Source of the DNA: CAYUNA01 sp047629355
GTDB lineage: Bacteria > Bacteroidota > Bacteroidia > Chitinophagales > Saprospiraceae
Length of the DNA: 34,989 nucleotides
Direction of reading: 5' to 3'
Assembly: GCA_047629355.1 (NCBI GenBank)
Contig: JBLHWU010000039.1
Span: 1 to 34,989, forward strand
Below the pieces are notes generated by a model. It searched no databases and was not told the origin of the DNA. It worked only from the letters and a program-made list of their open reading frames with translations. Numbering within the stretch: the stretch's first letter is position 1; the number at the start of each line of letters is the position of its first letter. Made by a program: the position numbers and the translations under genes. Shown piece after piece: positions 7,551-16,308 of this stretch.

Positions 7551-10145
7551 TTATTTTTGACCAATCGTTCCTTTATTTTTTTTAGCGAAAACATCCAAGC
7601 CACATTCCAAAAATTCTAAATAATCGTCCGCCCCTTCTTTATAACCACGAGGTGCAGCCAATACGCTTTCGTCAGGACTCATCATGACATATAACGGTTG
7701 AGAATTTTGTTGGAAATTGACGATTTGAAAATCTGCCCATTTGTTTCCGATATTTCTTAATTTGGATTCTCTTGATTTAGAAATCAGCTCTGTTTCTAAT
7801 TTTTTTCTATCATCAACGTACAAAGAGATTAGAACAAAATCCTGAGCAATTTTATTCCAAACGCCATCTTCTATCCAAATGTGTTCTTCTGTTTTTCTAC
7901 AATTTACGCAACCATGTCCAGTAAAATCTAACAAAATTGGTAGATTTTCTTCCTTTGCATACGCCAAACCTTCGTAATAATCTTTGAAACAATCTAAGTT
8001 GTTCGCACATTTTGTAAAGGATGGATATTTAGCTTTAATCTCGGCATTCGGCACTGGACTTGGCAAGAACATATTGTAGTGTGCTGGTGGTGCTAAACCA
8101 CTCATTGCTGCTAATGAATTATAAGCTTGCGTTTTCTCGTTAAACATAAAACCCGTTGCTAAGTATAAGGTCGCTGCTCCAAAAAGCGCTGTGAAAAATA
8201 ACCTTCCTGGCGTATAATTTGTTTTTGGGCTATCATGTGGAAATTTAATAAAACCTAGCAAATAAGCTGTTGTTGCTGCAAAAATCAATACCCAAAGTCC
8301 CACAAATAACTCGTAAGGAAGAATTCCCCAGCCCATTGTCATGTCTGCTACAGATAAGAATTTCAAGGCCAATGCTAATTCTAAAAACCCTAAAACAACT
8401 TTCACAGAAGACATCCAACCACCAGATTTTGGTAGAGAATTTAACCAACCTGGAAAGGCTGCAAAAAGTCCAAAGGGTAAAGCTAAAGCCGTTGAAAATC
8501 CAAGCATTACGATTAGCGGTCCACTGGGATTTTTAGCAGATTCAACTAAGGCCGTTCCGATAATCGGACCTGTACAGGAAAAGGAGACGAGTGCCAAAGT
8601 AAAAGCCATGAAAAATATTCCTACCAAACCACCTTTATCTGCCATCGTATCACTTTTATTTGCCCAAGAACTTGGTAAAGTGATTTCATAATAGCCAAAA
8701 AAGGAAAAGGCAAAAAGGATAAAAACTAAGAAGAATAACACATTGGCAATCGCATTTGTTGATAAAGCATTCAACGCTTCGGGGCCGAAAACAGCCGTAA
8801 TAATCAATCCTAAACCAACATAAATAACGATAATAGATAAGCCATAAATCAAAGCATTACGAATTCCTGTTGCTTTGTTTGTACTACTTTTCGTAAAATA
8901 ACTAACCGTCAAAGGAATCATCGGAAAGACACAAGGTGTCAACAATGCCAATAAACCACCTAAGAATCCAAAAACGAAAGTCATTATTAGTCCTTGTCCT
9001 TTAGCATTATCTTCCGCACCACAATCACCAATCGGATTTTTATATGTTGCTTGAATGGTTGCGATTTCTTGGTCAATCACATTGCCTTCCATTGGAACAT
9101 TCACGGTACCGTCACCGCCCGCAACTACTGGTGAAATCACCGTCTTCTCCATCGCCGCATTCCCAATCAACGCCTGCATACTCGAAAAATCTACTTTAAA
9201 CGGAACTTCCGTCGGCGGCAAACATCGCGTGTCATCACAAGTCATAAACTCAACCGCTCCGGTCAATGGTTTGGTCAAATCTGCCGCCGTGACACTTTGC
9301 CGCATCGTGAACGCTTTTTTGAATTTGGTCACGTCCATTTTGAACATTTTATCAAATCCAGAAACTTTATCCTTACTTTCCTCTGCTGCTTTGCCTATTA
9401 TTTTTACCACATCATTATCATCCCAATACAAAGTCGTCGGCACGGGTCCATCTTCGCCTTCCAAGAACTGCGAATAGACATACCAGCCTTTTTGAATATT
9501 GGCTTTTAGTAATAAATCAAAAGTATTACCGCCCGTTTTTTCAACAGTCATATCCCATTTTACAGGGTCAAGTAAGCCCGATTGTGCTTGTTTTGCAGGA
9601 GCTGAGTCTTCTTTCGCTGGGTTGTTGTCGATTGCTTCTTTATCGACAATTTTTAAATCCTCTGTCGGAGTTGCTGCTGTTTTTTTCTTTTTTAAGGTAA
9701 AAGAAAAATCCACCTCCTCTGGCGGTAAACAACGAGCATCATCACAAGTCATAAATTCAAAATACCCTTTAACAGGCTGAGTATCATCGGTAACTTTGAC
9801 CTTTTGCACAAAGCTTACTTGCTTGGAAAATTTGATAACTTCCATCTCGAACAACTTGTCGTAGCCCGATTTTTTATGGGAACTGCGCTCCTCATTTTTA
9901 CCAACCAAAGCATACGTACCTGAATTTCCTTCATAATTAAACGAAGTTGGAATGGGTCCATCTTCGCCGTCTAAATATTGCGAATAGATATACCAACCAT
10001 CGTCAAGACTGGCGGTGTAGATGATTTCAAATTCGTCATCACTGAGTTGGTTTTGTGTAAATGTCCATTTGACCGGTTCGAGAATCTGCGCGGAGGCAAA
10101 TTGCGCCGTCAAAAATAGGGCAAGATAGGTGATAAAAACTCTCAT
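7551..10145 (-). CDS. DsbD-type thiol:disulfide interchange protein with two N-terminal sensor domains
   Basis: This 864-aa inner-membrane reductant transporter has a signal peptide (MRVFITYLALFLTAQFASAQ), two consecutive periplasmic DsbD N-type domains each ending in a cysteine-pair motif (TCDDARCLPPEEV; TCDDTRCLPPTEV), and a multi-TM core. The core has the redox cysteines LLTPCVFPMIP and SFSCTGPIIG. A C-terminal thioredoxin-like domain carries GCVNCRK. By family knowledge, electrons flow from cytoplasmic thioredoxin through the TM cysteines and C-domain to the N-domain and then to periplasmic substrates. The open frame extends upstream to 10256, but that extension is palindromic repeat DNA (family B). 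The ATG at 10145, which begins the signal peptide, is therefore the real start. The duplicated N-domain is unusual, since the standard protein has one. Together with the upstream gene it forms a likely operon. Confidence 0.92.
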   Translation of the reverse strand: MRVFITYLALFLTAQFASAQILEPVKWTFTQNQLSDDEFEIIYTASLDDGWYIYSQYLDGEDGPIPTSFNYEGNSGTYALVGKNEERSSHKKSGYDKLFEMEVIKFSKQVSFVQKVKVTDDTQPVKGYFEFMTCDDARCLPPEEVDFSFTLKKKKTAATPTEDLKIVDKEAIDNNPAKEDSAPAKQAQSGLLDPVKWDMTVEKTGGNTFDLLLKANIQKGWYVYSQFLEGEDGPVPTTLYWDDNDVVKIIGKAAEESKDKVSGFDKMFKMDVTKFKKAFTMRQSVTAADLTKPLTGAVEFMTCDDTRCLPPTEVPFKVDFSSMQALIGNAAMEKTVISPVVAGGDGTVNVPMEGNVIDQEIATIQATYKNPIGDCGAEDNAKGQGLIMTFVFGFLGGLLALLTPCVFPMIPLTVSYFTKSSTNKATGIRNALIYGLSIIVIYVGLGLIITAVFGPEALNALSTNAIANVLFFLVFILFAFSFFGYYEITLPSSWANKSDTMADKGGLVGIFFMAFTLALVSFSCTGPIIGTALVESAKNPSGPLIVMLGFSTALALPFGLFAAFPGWLNSLPKSGGWMSSVKVVLGFLELALALKFLSVADMTMGWGILPYELFVGLWVLIFAATTAYLLGFIKFPHDSPKTNYTPGRLFFTALFGAATLYLATGFMFNEKTQAYNSLAAMSGLAPPAHYNMFLPSPVPNAEIKAKYPSFTKCANNLDCFKDYYEGLAYAKEENLPILLDFTGHGCVNCRKTEEHIWIEDGVWNKIAQDFVLISLYVDDRKKLETELISKSRESKLRNIGNKWADFQIVNFQQNSQPLYVMMSPDESVLAAPRGYKEGADDYLEFLECGLDVFAKKNKGTIGQK

Positions 10146-10161
10146 GCTTTTAGTTGTTGAA

Positions 10162-10252
10162 TAGTTGATAAGTTGATTGATTTGATTGGCTCGATTATCT
10201 TGATCAACTCGATTAGTAGCGCTAATCGAAATAACCAAGTCTATCGAATTAA
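10162..10252. repeat. Repeat family B, copy 1 (diverged): GATT/AATC hairpin
   Basis: AT-rich imperfect palindrome whose core is TCGATTA-gtagcgc-TAATCGA (10209-10229), flanked by GATTGATTTGATT-like and AATTAATC-like arms. It fills most of the spacer between the two DsbD-domain genes and stays open in frame with the downstream gene. It is less like copies 2-4 than they are like each other. Confidence 0.7.
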
Positions 10253-10705
10253 TCATTTGAGCTTAATTTCGAAAGTGACTTCCTCTGGCGGCAAACATCG
10301 CATTTCATCGCAAGTCATATAAGTTAATGCACCAGAAATTTTGTCCACTTCCTTACTGACTGTCACTTTTTGAGTAAATGTAGCTGTTCCTCCAAACTTC
10401 ACCAAGTTCATATCAAACAATTCGTCGTAGCCTTCTTTTTTAGAAGTACCTGTTTCGGTAGTTTTTCCAACTAGTTGAACGTTGGCATTTTTACCAAAAT
10501 CGAAAGAGGTTGGTATTGGGCCATCGTCGCCTAAAAACTGAGAATATAAATACCAACCGTCATCTAAAGTCGCCGTAAAAATTAAGTTATACTCGGTATC
10601 ACTGATTTTTTCAGCCTTCGAGTCCCAGCTCACAGGGTCTGAAATTTGTCCAATCGCAATATTGGACACTACCATAAGGGCGCAAAAGAGGAATATGTTT
10701 TTCAT
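10253..10705 (-). CDS. Stand-alone periplasmic DsbD N-domain-like protein
   Basis: This 150-aa exported protein has a signal peptide (residues 1-19, ending NIAIGQ) and a single domain. It closely parallels the two N-terminal domains of the following DsbD protein (shared DPVSWDSKAEK-like start, DDGWYLYSQFL, GPIPTSFDF and a TCDEMRCLPPEEV cysteine pair). It likely accepts electrons from the transporter or relays them to a periplasmic partner. The evidence is homology to its neighbour, not a known pathway. It lies upstream of the DsbD gene on the same strand, with about 107 bp between them, mostly a family B palindrome, so co-transcription is likely. A -7 box lies at 10770-10777. Confidence 0.85.
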   Translation of the reverse strand: MKNIFLFCALMVVSNIAIGQISDPVSWDSKAEKISDTEYNLIFTATLDDGWYLYSQFLGDDGPIPTSFDFGKNANVQLVGKTTETGTSKKEGYDELFDMNLVKFGGTATFTQKVTVSKEVDKISGALTYMTCDEMRCLPPEEVTFEIKLK

Positions 10706-10769
10706 GATAAGTAGTAATTTAATGGAAATTTTTGTGAATAACTTCTTTGTGAATGTCCCGTTAATGATG

Positions 10770-10777
10770 CAAAAATA
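10770..10777 (-). promoter_or_regulatory. Probable -7 promoter box for the DsbD-domain operon
   Basis: On the minus strand the box reads TATTTTTG, fitting TAnnTTTG, and is 65 bp upstream of the ATG at 10705. No obvious -33 TTG partner is seen. Confidence 0.45.
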
Positions 10778-10912
10778 GTGCAGGAAATTAGCATCCGTTG
10801 TATATTCATTGGCAAATAATATAAAATTAACGCAAATACTAAAGGAGCGTTATGGAGATGTTTTTTTCGCGTTAAAAATAGGGGTTTTTTAACAAAAGGT
10901 ATTTAAAAATGG

Positions 10913-11713
10913 CTAAGTACAATCCCAATTATACATCACCTTTGAAAAATCTCGCTTTTCCAAATCTTCCTTTGTAATAAAGAAACTTCCCACACCAACG
11001 TCGCCCCACATGCTTTCAATATCAGAATCGGAGTCTAATTGAAACAACAATTCATACTTCTCCTCCAAATCATAACGAGGGTCTTCTTGGGTAAACGATG
11101 GGTAGCCCCACAATTTATGTCCGACGCTGCTACTCAATTTTAAATAAGAAGTATAAAGTCTCGCTTCTTCGTCTTCATCCTCCGTTTCAAAAAAGTCAAA
11201 GCCAATCATTTCTTCAAATCGGTAATCTGACGTCGGAATTGTGCTGCGGCTTGCTTCAAATTTTAATGGATAAGAAACATCCGGGACAATGGGTAAGTCT
11301 TCGTAATTTCTATCGTTTAAAAAAGAGAAATCCGTCACCAACTTACCCGCATCTTCTTCCACATTTTCAAAATAGAGCACGCGAAAATTATTCTGGTCAA
11401 ATGGTTTTCCAAAATCCAAACCATACGAACCTTCATCATTGATATAAAACTGCAAAATACCTTTCTCGGGCAAAGGCTGCATCTTTGGAACTTCCGAAAA
11501 ATTGATTTGCGCTAAAAAGTATAAGGCTTTCCCATCGCTATTTCTTGGAAAATCAACATCCGCTGGCAAATAGGGCACTCCGCCAATCTTGCTTTCCCAA
11601 AGCGTCGGAAAACTGGCAGTTTGTGGAACAATCCGAATGTGCGGCTTCACCGTTGGTTCGAGTTGCGCCCGAAATGGTTCTAATTCTATTGGAAGTGGTA
11701 GTTTTAAATTCAT
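10913..11713 (-). CDS. YwqG-like (DUF1963 family) protein
   Basis: This 266-aa soluble protein has no signal peptide. It shows the family's typical order: an N-terminal RIVPQTASFPTLWESKIGGVPYLP segment (about 27-50), a FLAQINFSEVP motif (67-77), GILQFYINDEG (85-95), a conserved middle, and near the C-terminus HKLWGYPSFTQEDPR (about 196-210) and LLFQLDSD followed by WGDVGVGSFFI (about 225-245). This matches YwqG/DUF1963, a family with no settled biochemical role. It is acidic and likely cytosolic. It is separated from the next gene upstream by the family D palindrome and from the downstream promoter region by about 200 bp, so it is probably monocistronic. Confidence 0.85.
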   Translation of the reverse strand: MNLKLPLPIELEPFRAQLEPTVKPHIRIVPQTASFPTLWESKIGGVPYLPADVDFPRNSDGKALYFLAQINFSEVPKMQPLPEKGILQFYINDEGSYGLDFGKPFDQNNFRVLYFENVEEDAGKLVTDFSFLNDRNYEDLPIVPDVSYPLKFEASRSTIPTSDYRFEEMIGFDFFETEDEDEEARLYTSYLKLSSSVGHKLWGYPSFTQEDPRYDLEEKYELLFQLDSDSDIESMWGDVGVGSFFITKEDLEKRDFSKVMYNWDCT

Positions 11714-11750
11714 GGGGCAAAATTATAAAATGAAAGTGGATTTACAAAGA

Positions 11751-11857
11751 AAACGAGCGGTCAGCGGTCAGACCATTTCATTGTCAGAGATCAGATTGAA
11801 CTCGCGAATTGTCTGACCTCTGACAGCAAAGCGGTCTAACTTCTGGCTTCTCGTTTT
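11751..11857. repeat. Repeat family D, copy 2: GTCAGA-rich palindrome
   Basis: Outer arms AAACGAGCGGTCAGCGGTCAGACC (11751-11774) and GGTCTAACTTCTGGCTTCTCGTTT (from 11833) pair with a few mismatches. The loop holds further GTCAGAGATCAGA and TCTGACCTCTGAC pieces. It is related to 7373-7460 and lies between the divergently transcribed YwqG-like and subtilase genes. Confidence 0.6.
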
Positions 11858-11926
11858 ATTTTGTCCGCCGATTTTCAAATTTCCATTTCCTTTTTTCAAA
11901 AATCAACGTGTTTTACAATCAATGTG

Positions 11927-11934
11927 TACTTTCG
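11927..11934 (+). promoter_or_regulatory. Possible -7 box of the subtilase-family gene
   Basis: TACTTTCG is one base from TAnnTTTG and lies 58 bp upstream of the ATG at 11993. No -33 partner is evident. Confidence 0.3.
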
Positions 11935-11992
11935 CCGTGTGCTTCTCAAATCAAATTAATAACCATCATTTTTATAAAAAAAGAATTACAGT

Positions 11993-14900
11993 ATGAAGAA
12001 TTTCTCACTATTTATATTACTCTGTTGCCTTTTTTCGGTAACGACCAACGCTCAACAATTAGACCATGTTCAAGGTGATTTTTTGGTACAAATTTCGAAA
12101 GAAGCCAATATTTTAACTTTAGAAAGAAATTTAGGAACGTTTGAAGGTAAACCGACAAGATTGAAAGTGGTCAAAGAAGCTTCCAAACCGTTTCGTATTT
12201 GGTTAATTAATTTTGACCACACTACGATTAACGAAGCTGACTTTTTAGCACACCTTTGGCGACAGCCAGAAGTTGAAGTGGCACAAGTCAATCACTTAAT
12301 CTCTAAACGGCAAACCGTGCCAGATGATACGGACTTTAATCAACAATGGCATTGGGTCAATGATGGTTCGATGGGCGGTACTGCCGACGCAGATGTCGAT
12401 GCTGACCTTGTCTGGGATTTGACCACAGGCGGACAGACGCAAACGGGCAACCACGAAATTGTCGTTTGTGTAATTGAAGGCGCAAATTACAACCATGAAG
12501 ACCTCATTGATAACCACTGGGTCAACAATGCTGAAATTCCTGATGATGGCATTGATAACGACGACAATGGTTATATTGACGATTACCATGGCTGGAATCC
12601 AGCAGGCAACAATGACGATGTAGGAACAGGCGGACACGGTACGCAAGTAAACGGAATGATTGGTGCAGTTGGTAACAACATGCAAGGCGCGACAGGCATC
12701 AACTGGAATGTGAAAATCATGAATGTCGATTACGCGAATACGCAAGAAGCCAACGTGATTGCGGCATATACTTATCCATATTTGATGCGAAAAGAGTTTA
12801 ATGAATCAGGCGGTGTAAGTGGTGCTTTCGTCGTTTCCACTAATGCAAGTTGGGGGATTGATGGCGGTGACCCAGATAGCGCACCATTGTGGTGTTCGTT
12901 TTATGATACCTTGGGAACAGTTGGGATTTTGAATTGTGGGGCGACGACTAACTCTAATTTAGATGTTGATGCAGTGGGTGATTTGCCAACTGCTTGTCCA
13001 AGTGATTTTATGGTTTCTGTGGCTCGAACGGGCATTTCAGATAACCATGCAGGTGGTTTTGGTTTGACCCAAATTGACTTTGGCGCACCGGGTATTAATG
13101 TTTATACAACCAGTGGAAATGGTGGCTATGGTACGACAACAGGTACTTCTTTTTCCTCGCCACTGACGGCTGGAGTGATTGGATTACTGTATTCTACGCC
13201 TTGTTCTGCAATTGGAACACTCGCAATTACTGACCCAGAAGGAACGGCTTTAGCCATTAAAGATGCCATTATGCAAGGTGTCGATATCATACCTTCAATG
13301 GAAGGTATTTCTGTAACGGGTGGTCGAATTAACGCTTTCAATGCGATGCAAATCATCATGGCGAATTGTGGTCCTTGTCCTCAACCTGGCGCGGTGCAAT
13401 TCACCAATGTTATCGATACTTTGGTGGATGTTTCTTGGTCTTCGGGCGATTCTACCTTGATGACTAATTTGCGGTATCGGGAAATCGGCGCGGCAGATTG
13501 GACTGATGTGGAAAATGCGATGAATCCATTGACGATTGATGGCTTATTGGTCTGTACGGAATATGAATTGCAATTGGAAGATATTTGTATGAGTGACTCA
13601 AGTGGCTATACCTCTAGCGTTATTTTTACAACTGAAGGCTGCTGTGTAGCGCCATCAGATTTGACAGTTTCTAATGTTGGTGAAACGACGGCGACGATGA
13701 CTTGGACGAGCGTTTTTGCCGCAGATGCTTATAATTTGCAATTGACAACATTGAATGGCGGTATTCTAATTGAGAACGTGACTGGTAATACTTTTGACTT
13801 AACAGGTTACTTAGCACCTTGCGATATCAATGGCATTGCGATTCAGAGCATTTGTAATACTGGAGATACAACTGATTTTACAGAAACAATAGTCTTCTCT
13901 ACCTTCGGCTGTGGCGCATGTCAAGATTTGACGTATTGTGAAATTCTGGGCAACGCAGTGGAAGAATTTATTGAAAGTGTAGAAATCGGCGGTGCTTCGA
14001 TGGTTTCGGGTACAAACGAGGGTTATGGTGATTTCATCGGCGCACCGTTGGTGGAATTGGCAACTTTTGGTACTTACGATATTACGTTGATTCCAGGTTT
14101 TCCAGGTGGCGAATTTGATGAAATTTTCAAAATTTGGATTGACTTCAACCAAGACGGCGAATTTGATGATGCGACCGAAGCTGTTTTTCAAAGTACGGAA
14201 GGTTCTGTAGAAGCGGTTAGTGGAAATATTGTGATTCCTCCAGGTACCATGCTAGGCGTTACTCGAATGCGAGTAAATATGGCTTGGGCAGGTAACGGCG
14301 GCACTAATGTTCCAATGTCATGTCAGGAAAATTATTTTGGAGAAGCAGAAGATTACTGTGTTTCTATCATCGAAGGAATGCCGCCAGTGTGTGATGTACC
14401 TAACCTTTTGGGAACAACAGACATTACTTTTACGGAAGCGACTTTATCTTGGGCAGAAATAACAAATGCGACGGGTTACAACATTCAATTCAGAGAAGTT
14501 GGGGCAGCGAATTGGACGACGATTGCGTCAACTACGAATACCATTATGTTGTCTAACATAGTAATTTGTACAGAGTATGAATTTCAAGTAGAAACCAATT
14601 GTGTTGGCACAACGAGTGGCTATTCTGTAATCGACCAATTTATGACGAATTGCCCATTGCCTTGTGATGATGTTCCAACAAATTTAGACACCGTAATGGT
14701 GAATGAAAACAATGCGTTTGTTAGCTGGACAGGTACAGACAATGCGATTGCGTACCGTGTACGTTTCAAAGAAATTGACGCAACGAATTGGTTTGAATTT
14801 GTCACCGTAGATGTAACGGATGAATTGTTTGATTTGAACGATTGTTCGGAGTATGAATTCCAAGTGAAAGCAGCTTGTGATGCTGATTTGGAGAGCGAAT

Positions 14901-15217
14901 ATTCGGATAGCTACTTTTTTGAAACAGCTTGTATCTCCGGTATTTATGATTTGCCAAATGGGGTGTTTGATGTCCGTATTTTTCCAAATCCTTTTCAGGA
15001 GAAATTCAATGTAATGATTGAATTGGAAAGTCGTCAAGATTTTAACTTACAATTGTTAAATGCGACCGGAGAAGTTATTTTTATTGAAAATAAAACGCTG
15101 CAAGCTGGCACGAATGATTGGTCGATTGCTCTTGAAAATACTTTGCCGACAGGTGTGTATTTTATTAGAATGAATGGAATGAGTGGACAGTTGGTGCGGA
15201 AAATTGTTAGGCGATAA
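11993..15217 (+). CDS. S8 (subtilisin) family T9SS-secreted protein with Glu in place of the catalytic Asp
   Basis: This 1074-aa secreted protein has a signal peptide (1-20), an N-terminal prodomain-like region (about 25-105) and a subtilase domain (about 115-460). The latter has an acidic insert rich in DGIDNDDNGYIDD (186-197). His215 (GGHGTQV), Asn284 (STNASWG) and Ser386 (GTSFSSP) are in place. The expected DTG aspartate position reads VIEGANYNHEDL, giving Glu162. Two fibronectin III-like domains follow, then a GEVED domain (about 690-795, with DFNQDGEFDDATEA), two more fibronectin III-like domains, and a T9SS type A tail (IFPNPFQEKFNV to KIVRR). Family knowledge says protease exported through T9SS. 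The Asp-to-Glu change makes full activity uncertain. It may be a weak protease or a binding scaffold. Confidence 0.88.
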   Translation: MKNFSLFILLCCLFSVTTNAQQLDHVQGDFLVQISKEANILTLERNLGTFEGKPTRLKVVKEASKPFRIWLINFDHTTINEADFLAHLWRQPEVEVAQVNHLISKRQTVPDDTDFNQQWHWVNDGSMGGTADADVDADLVWDLTTGGQTQTGNHEIVVCVIEGANYNHEDLIDNHWVNNAEIPDDGIDNDDNGYIDDYHGWNPAGNNDDVGTGGHGTQVNGMIGAVGNNMQGATGINWNVKIMNVDYANTQEANVIAAYTYPYLMRKEFNESGGVSGAFVVSTNASWGIDGGDPDSAPLWCSFYDTLGTVGILNCGATTNSNLDVDAVGDLPTACPSDFMVSVARTGISDNHAGGFGLTQIDFGAPGINVYTTSGNGGYGTTTGTSFSSPLTAGVIGLLYSTPCSAIGTLAITDPEGTALAIKDAIMQGVDIIPSMEGISVTGGRINAFNAMQIIMANCGPCPQPGAVQFTNVIDTLVDVSWSSGDSTLMTNLRYREIGAADWTDVENAMNPLTIDGLLVCTEYELQLEDICMSDSSGYTSSVIFTTEGCCVAPSDLTVSNVGETTATMTWTSVFAADAYNLQLTTLNGGILIENVTGNTFDLTGYLAPCDINGIAIQSICNTGDTTDFTETIVFSTFGCGACQDLTYCEILGNAVEEFIESVEIGGASMVSGTNEGYGDFIGAPLVELATFGTYDITLIPGFPGGEFDEIFKIWIDFNQDGEFDDATEAVFQSTEGSVEAVSGNIVIPPGTMLGVTRMRVNMAWAGNGGTNVPMSCQENYFGEAEDYCVSIIEGMPPVCDVPNLLGTTDITFTEATLSWAEITNATGYNIQFREVGAANWTTIASTTNTIMLSNIVICTEYEFQVETNCVGTTSGYSVIDQFMTNCPLPCDDVPTNLDTVMVNENNAFVSWTGTDNAIAYRVRFKEIDATNWFEFVTVDVTDELFDLNDCSEYEFQVKAACDADLESEYSDSYFFETACISGIYDLPNGVFDVRIFPNPFQEKFNVMIELESRQDFNLQLLNATGEVIFIENKTLQAGTNDWSIALENTLPTGVYFIRMNGMSGQLVRKIVRR

Positions 15218-15225
15218 TGCTTCTT

Positions 15226-15262
15226 AGTAGTCGGTACTTTTTCAGTACCGACTACTTTTTTT
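15226..15262 (+). terminator. Rho-independent terminator of the subtilase-family gene
   Basis: Perfect 13-bp stem (AGTAGTCGGTACT, 15226-15238; complement 15244-15256), 5-nt loop and a T-tract, starting 9 bp after the stop codon. Confidence 0.9.
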
Positions 15263-15281
15263 AAAGTCATTTTAGAAGAAA

Positions 15282-15314
15282 AATTAAGGGCTACTGAAAA
15301 AGTAGCCCTTAATT
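15282..15314. terminator. Second of three tandem hairpins
   Basis: Perfect 13-bp stem (AATTAAGGGCTAC at 15282-15294; complement at 15302-15314) with a 7-nt loop. On the minus strand it is followed by several T residues, so it may end transcripts coming from the right. Confidence 0.7.
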
Positions 15315-15358
15315 AAAAAAGCGGTTGATTTCACATAGAAATCAACCGCTTTTTTTTT
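15315..15358. terminator. Third tandem hairpin, bidirectional terminator
   Basis: A run of A, then a perfect 12-bp stem (AGCGGTTGATTT at 15320-15331; complement at 15339-15350), then a run of 8 T. The A-run and T-run make it work as a terminator in either direction between the two convergent genes. Confidence 0.85.
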
Positions 15359-15377
15359 CGATAAGTAAAAATGATTT

Positions 15378-15510
15378 AATAAGTTGGACCATAATGCGCC
15401 GTAATTTTTTCTTCTAAAGAATTCAAACAATCGTTGCATAGCCTTCGTTACGGAACTATTTTTTGTGTTTTTTAGAAGGGAAAAGGACAAGCATAATGGC
15501 CCAAGTTATT
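15378..15510. repeat. Imperfect long inverted repeat in the convergent spacer
   Basis: AATAAGTTGGACCATAATG (15378-15396) pairs with CATAATGGCCCAAGTTATT (15492-15510) with three mismatches, and TTTTTTCTTCTAAAGAA pairs in part with TTTTTTAGAAGG inside. It has no confident coding content. An open frame across it (15284-15490) also spans two of the terminator hairpins and is dismissed. Confidence 0.55.
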
Positions 15511-15534
15511 GAATCGTTTTTACTAAGATATTTT

Positions 15535-15759
15535 TTAATCTGCGAATGGGTGTAATACTGCTTTACCGATGGCCACTACTTTCTTCACCAATTCTACATC
15601 CGGCATAAATACACCCGTTTTTGAATCCTTCACATCCGTTAATTCAATTGCTGTTTCCTTCTTATATTCCACCTCCACTGAGCTCAAAAACGCATACGAA
15701 GCAAGGCTTGCGACAATTAAAAATGCCATAAAAACTGAGCGATAATTAAACTTCTTCAT
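15535..15759 (-). CDS. Small exported or membrane protein of unknown function
   Basis: This 74-aa protein has a basic start (MKKFNYR), a hydrophobic segment (residues about 9-27, VFMAFLIVASLASYAFL) that could be a signal peptide or single TM, and a charged tail with EVEYKKETAIELTDV and a C-terminal AVLHPFAD. No motif identifies a role. The base composition and the ATG after an AT-rich leader fit a genuine small gene, and it is convergent with the subtilase gene. I do not recognise the family. Confidence 0.5.
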   Translation of the reverse strand: MKKFNYRSVFMAFLIVASLASYAFLSSVEVEYKKETAIELTDVKDSKTGVFMPDVELVKKVVAIGKAVLHPFAD

Positions 15760-16083
15760 TTGGTGATATTTTTCGTTTTGATTAAATTAGATACGTGGTA
15801 TTTGAAATAGCGTTGATAGACTTTTCTTTCTGAGGAAAAATGTAAAGGTTCGTTAAAGTTAAACAGAAAATAAGAAAGATGTATGAAACTGCCCAAATTT
15901 ATCGATAAAACCTCTAAATATAGAGACAAGAGTAAAAGGGTAAAGGTTGCAAATAGACGATTTTTTTTTAAATTTTAGTGATAGATACCGTGTTTTAGCA
16001 GTTTTCCTGCATTCAGACAAGAGGAATTTGAGGATGAAGAACGATTTTGCGAAAAAAATATTTTTCATTATTAGTACCTCACA

Positions 16084-16140
16084 CTGCGCTGCCGCAGGCA
16101 GCACGCAGTTGTTTTTATTGGAGCGAGAAAATTTGCAATT
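16084..16140. repeat. Repeat family C, copy 1: GCTGCCGCAGGCAGC palindrome
   Basis: GCTGCC-gca-GGCAGC (16088-16102), followed by ACGCAGTTGTTTTTATTGGAGCGAGAAAATTT. Related copies are at 26212-26283, 26390-26415 and 34518-34585. The G+C-rich palindrome stands out from the AT-rich surroundings. Confidence 0.7.
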
Positions 16141-16149
16141 TTAACAAAG

Positions 16150-16240
16150 GGAGTTGGAGGGACAAAAACCCAGCCCGCCGCCGAAGGTGGTGGGAGAGAG
16201 AGACTAGAGGGAGAAAAACCATTTTTCTCCCTCCAACTCC
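16150..16240. repeat. Nested alternative hairpins upstream of rplS
   Basis: GGAGTTGGAGGG (16150-16161) pairs with CCCTCCAACTCC (16229-16240). A competing inner hairpin, GAGGGAGAAAAA (16207-16218) with TTTTTCTCCCTC (16222-16233), shares its right arm. The two structures cannot form together. The layout resembles the other G/A-rich hairpins at 4515-4579 and 26157-26202, so a dispersed repeat is likelier than a riboswitch. Confidence 0.6.
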
Positions 16241-16308
16241 TTTTGTTTTTTTGCATCGGAATTAAGAGTCTTAAAGTAGAATTAGTATAGAACAAATTTC
16301 AATTTCAG

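Noticed and set aside
8341..8691. Plus-strand open frames inside the DsbD gene
   Set aside because: They are antisense shadows of a strong membrane-protein gene.
13811..15037. Minus-strand open frames inside the subtilase-family gene
   Set aside because: Antisense shadows of a gene with clear domains; no signal or motif in the opposite strand.
15284..15490. Minus-strand 68-codon open frame in the convergent spacer
   Set aside because: It spans two terminator hairpins and a long inverted repeat, and has no recognisable motif. The frame is a by-product of palindromic DNA.
16150..16240. Riboswitch or leader attenuator controlling rplS
   Set aside because: The competing hairpins lie upstream of the likely promoter at 16309-16339, so they would not be in the rplS leader RNA.
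16047..16295. Two overlapping open frames upstream of rplS
   Set aside because: Both read through family C and the nested hairpins and encode low-complexity or Arg/Lys-rich peptides. No plausible start region.
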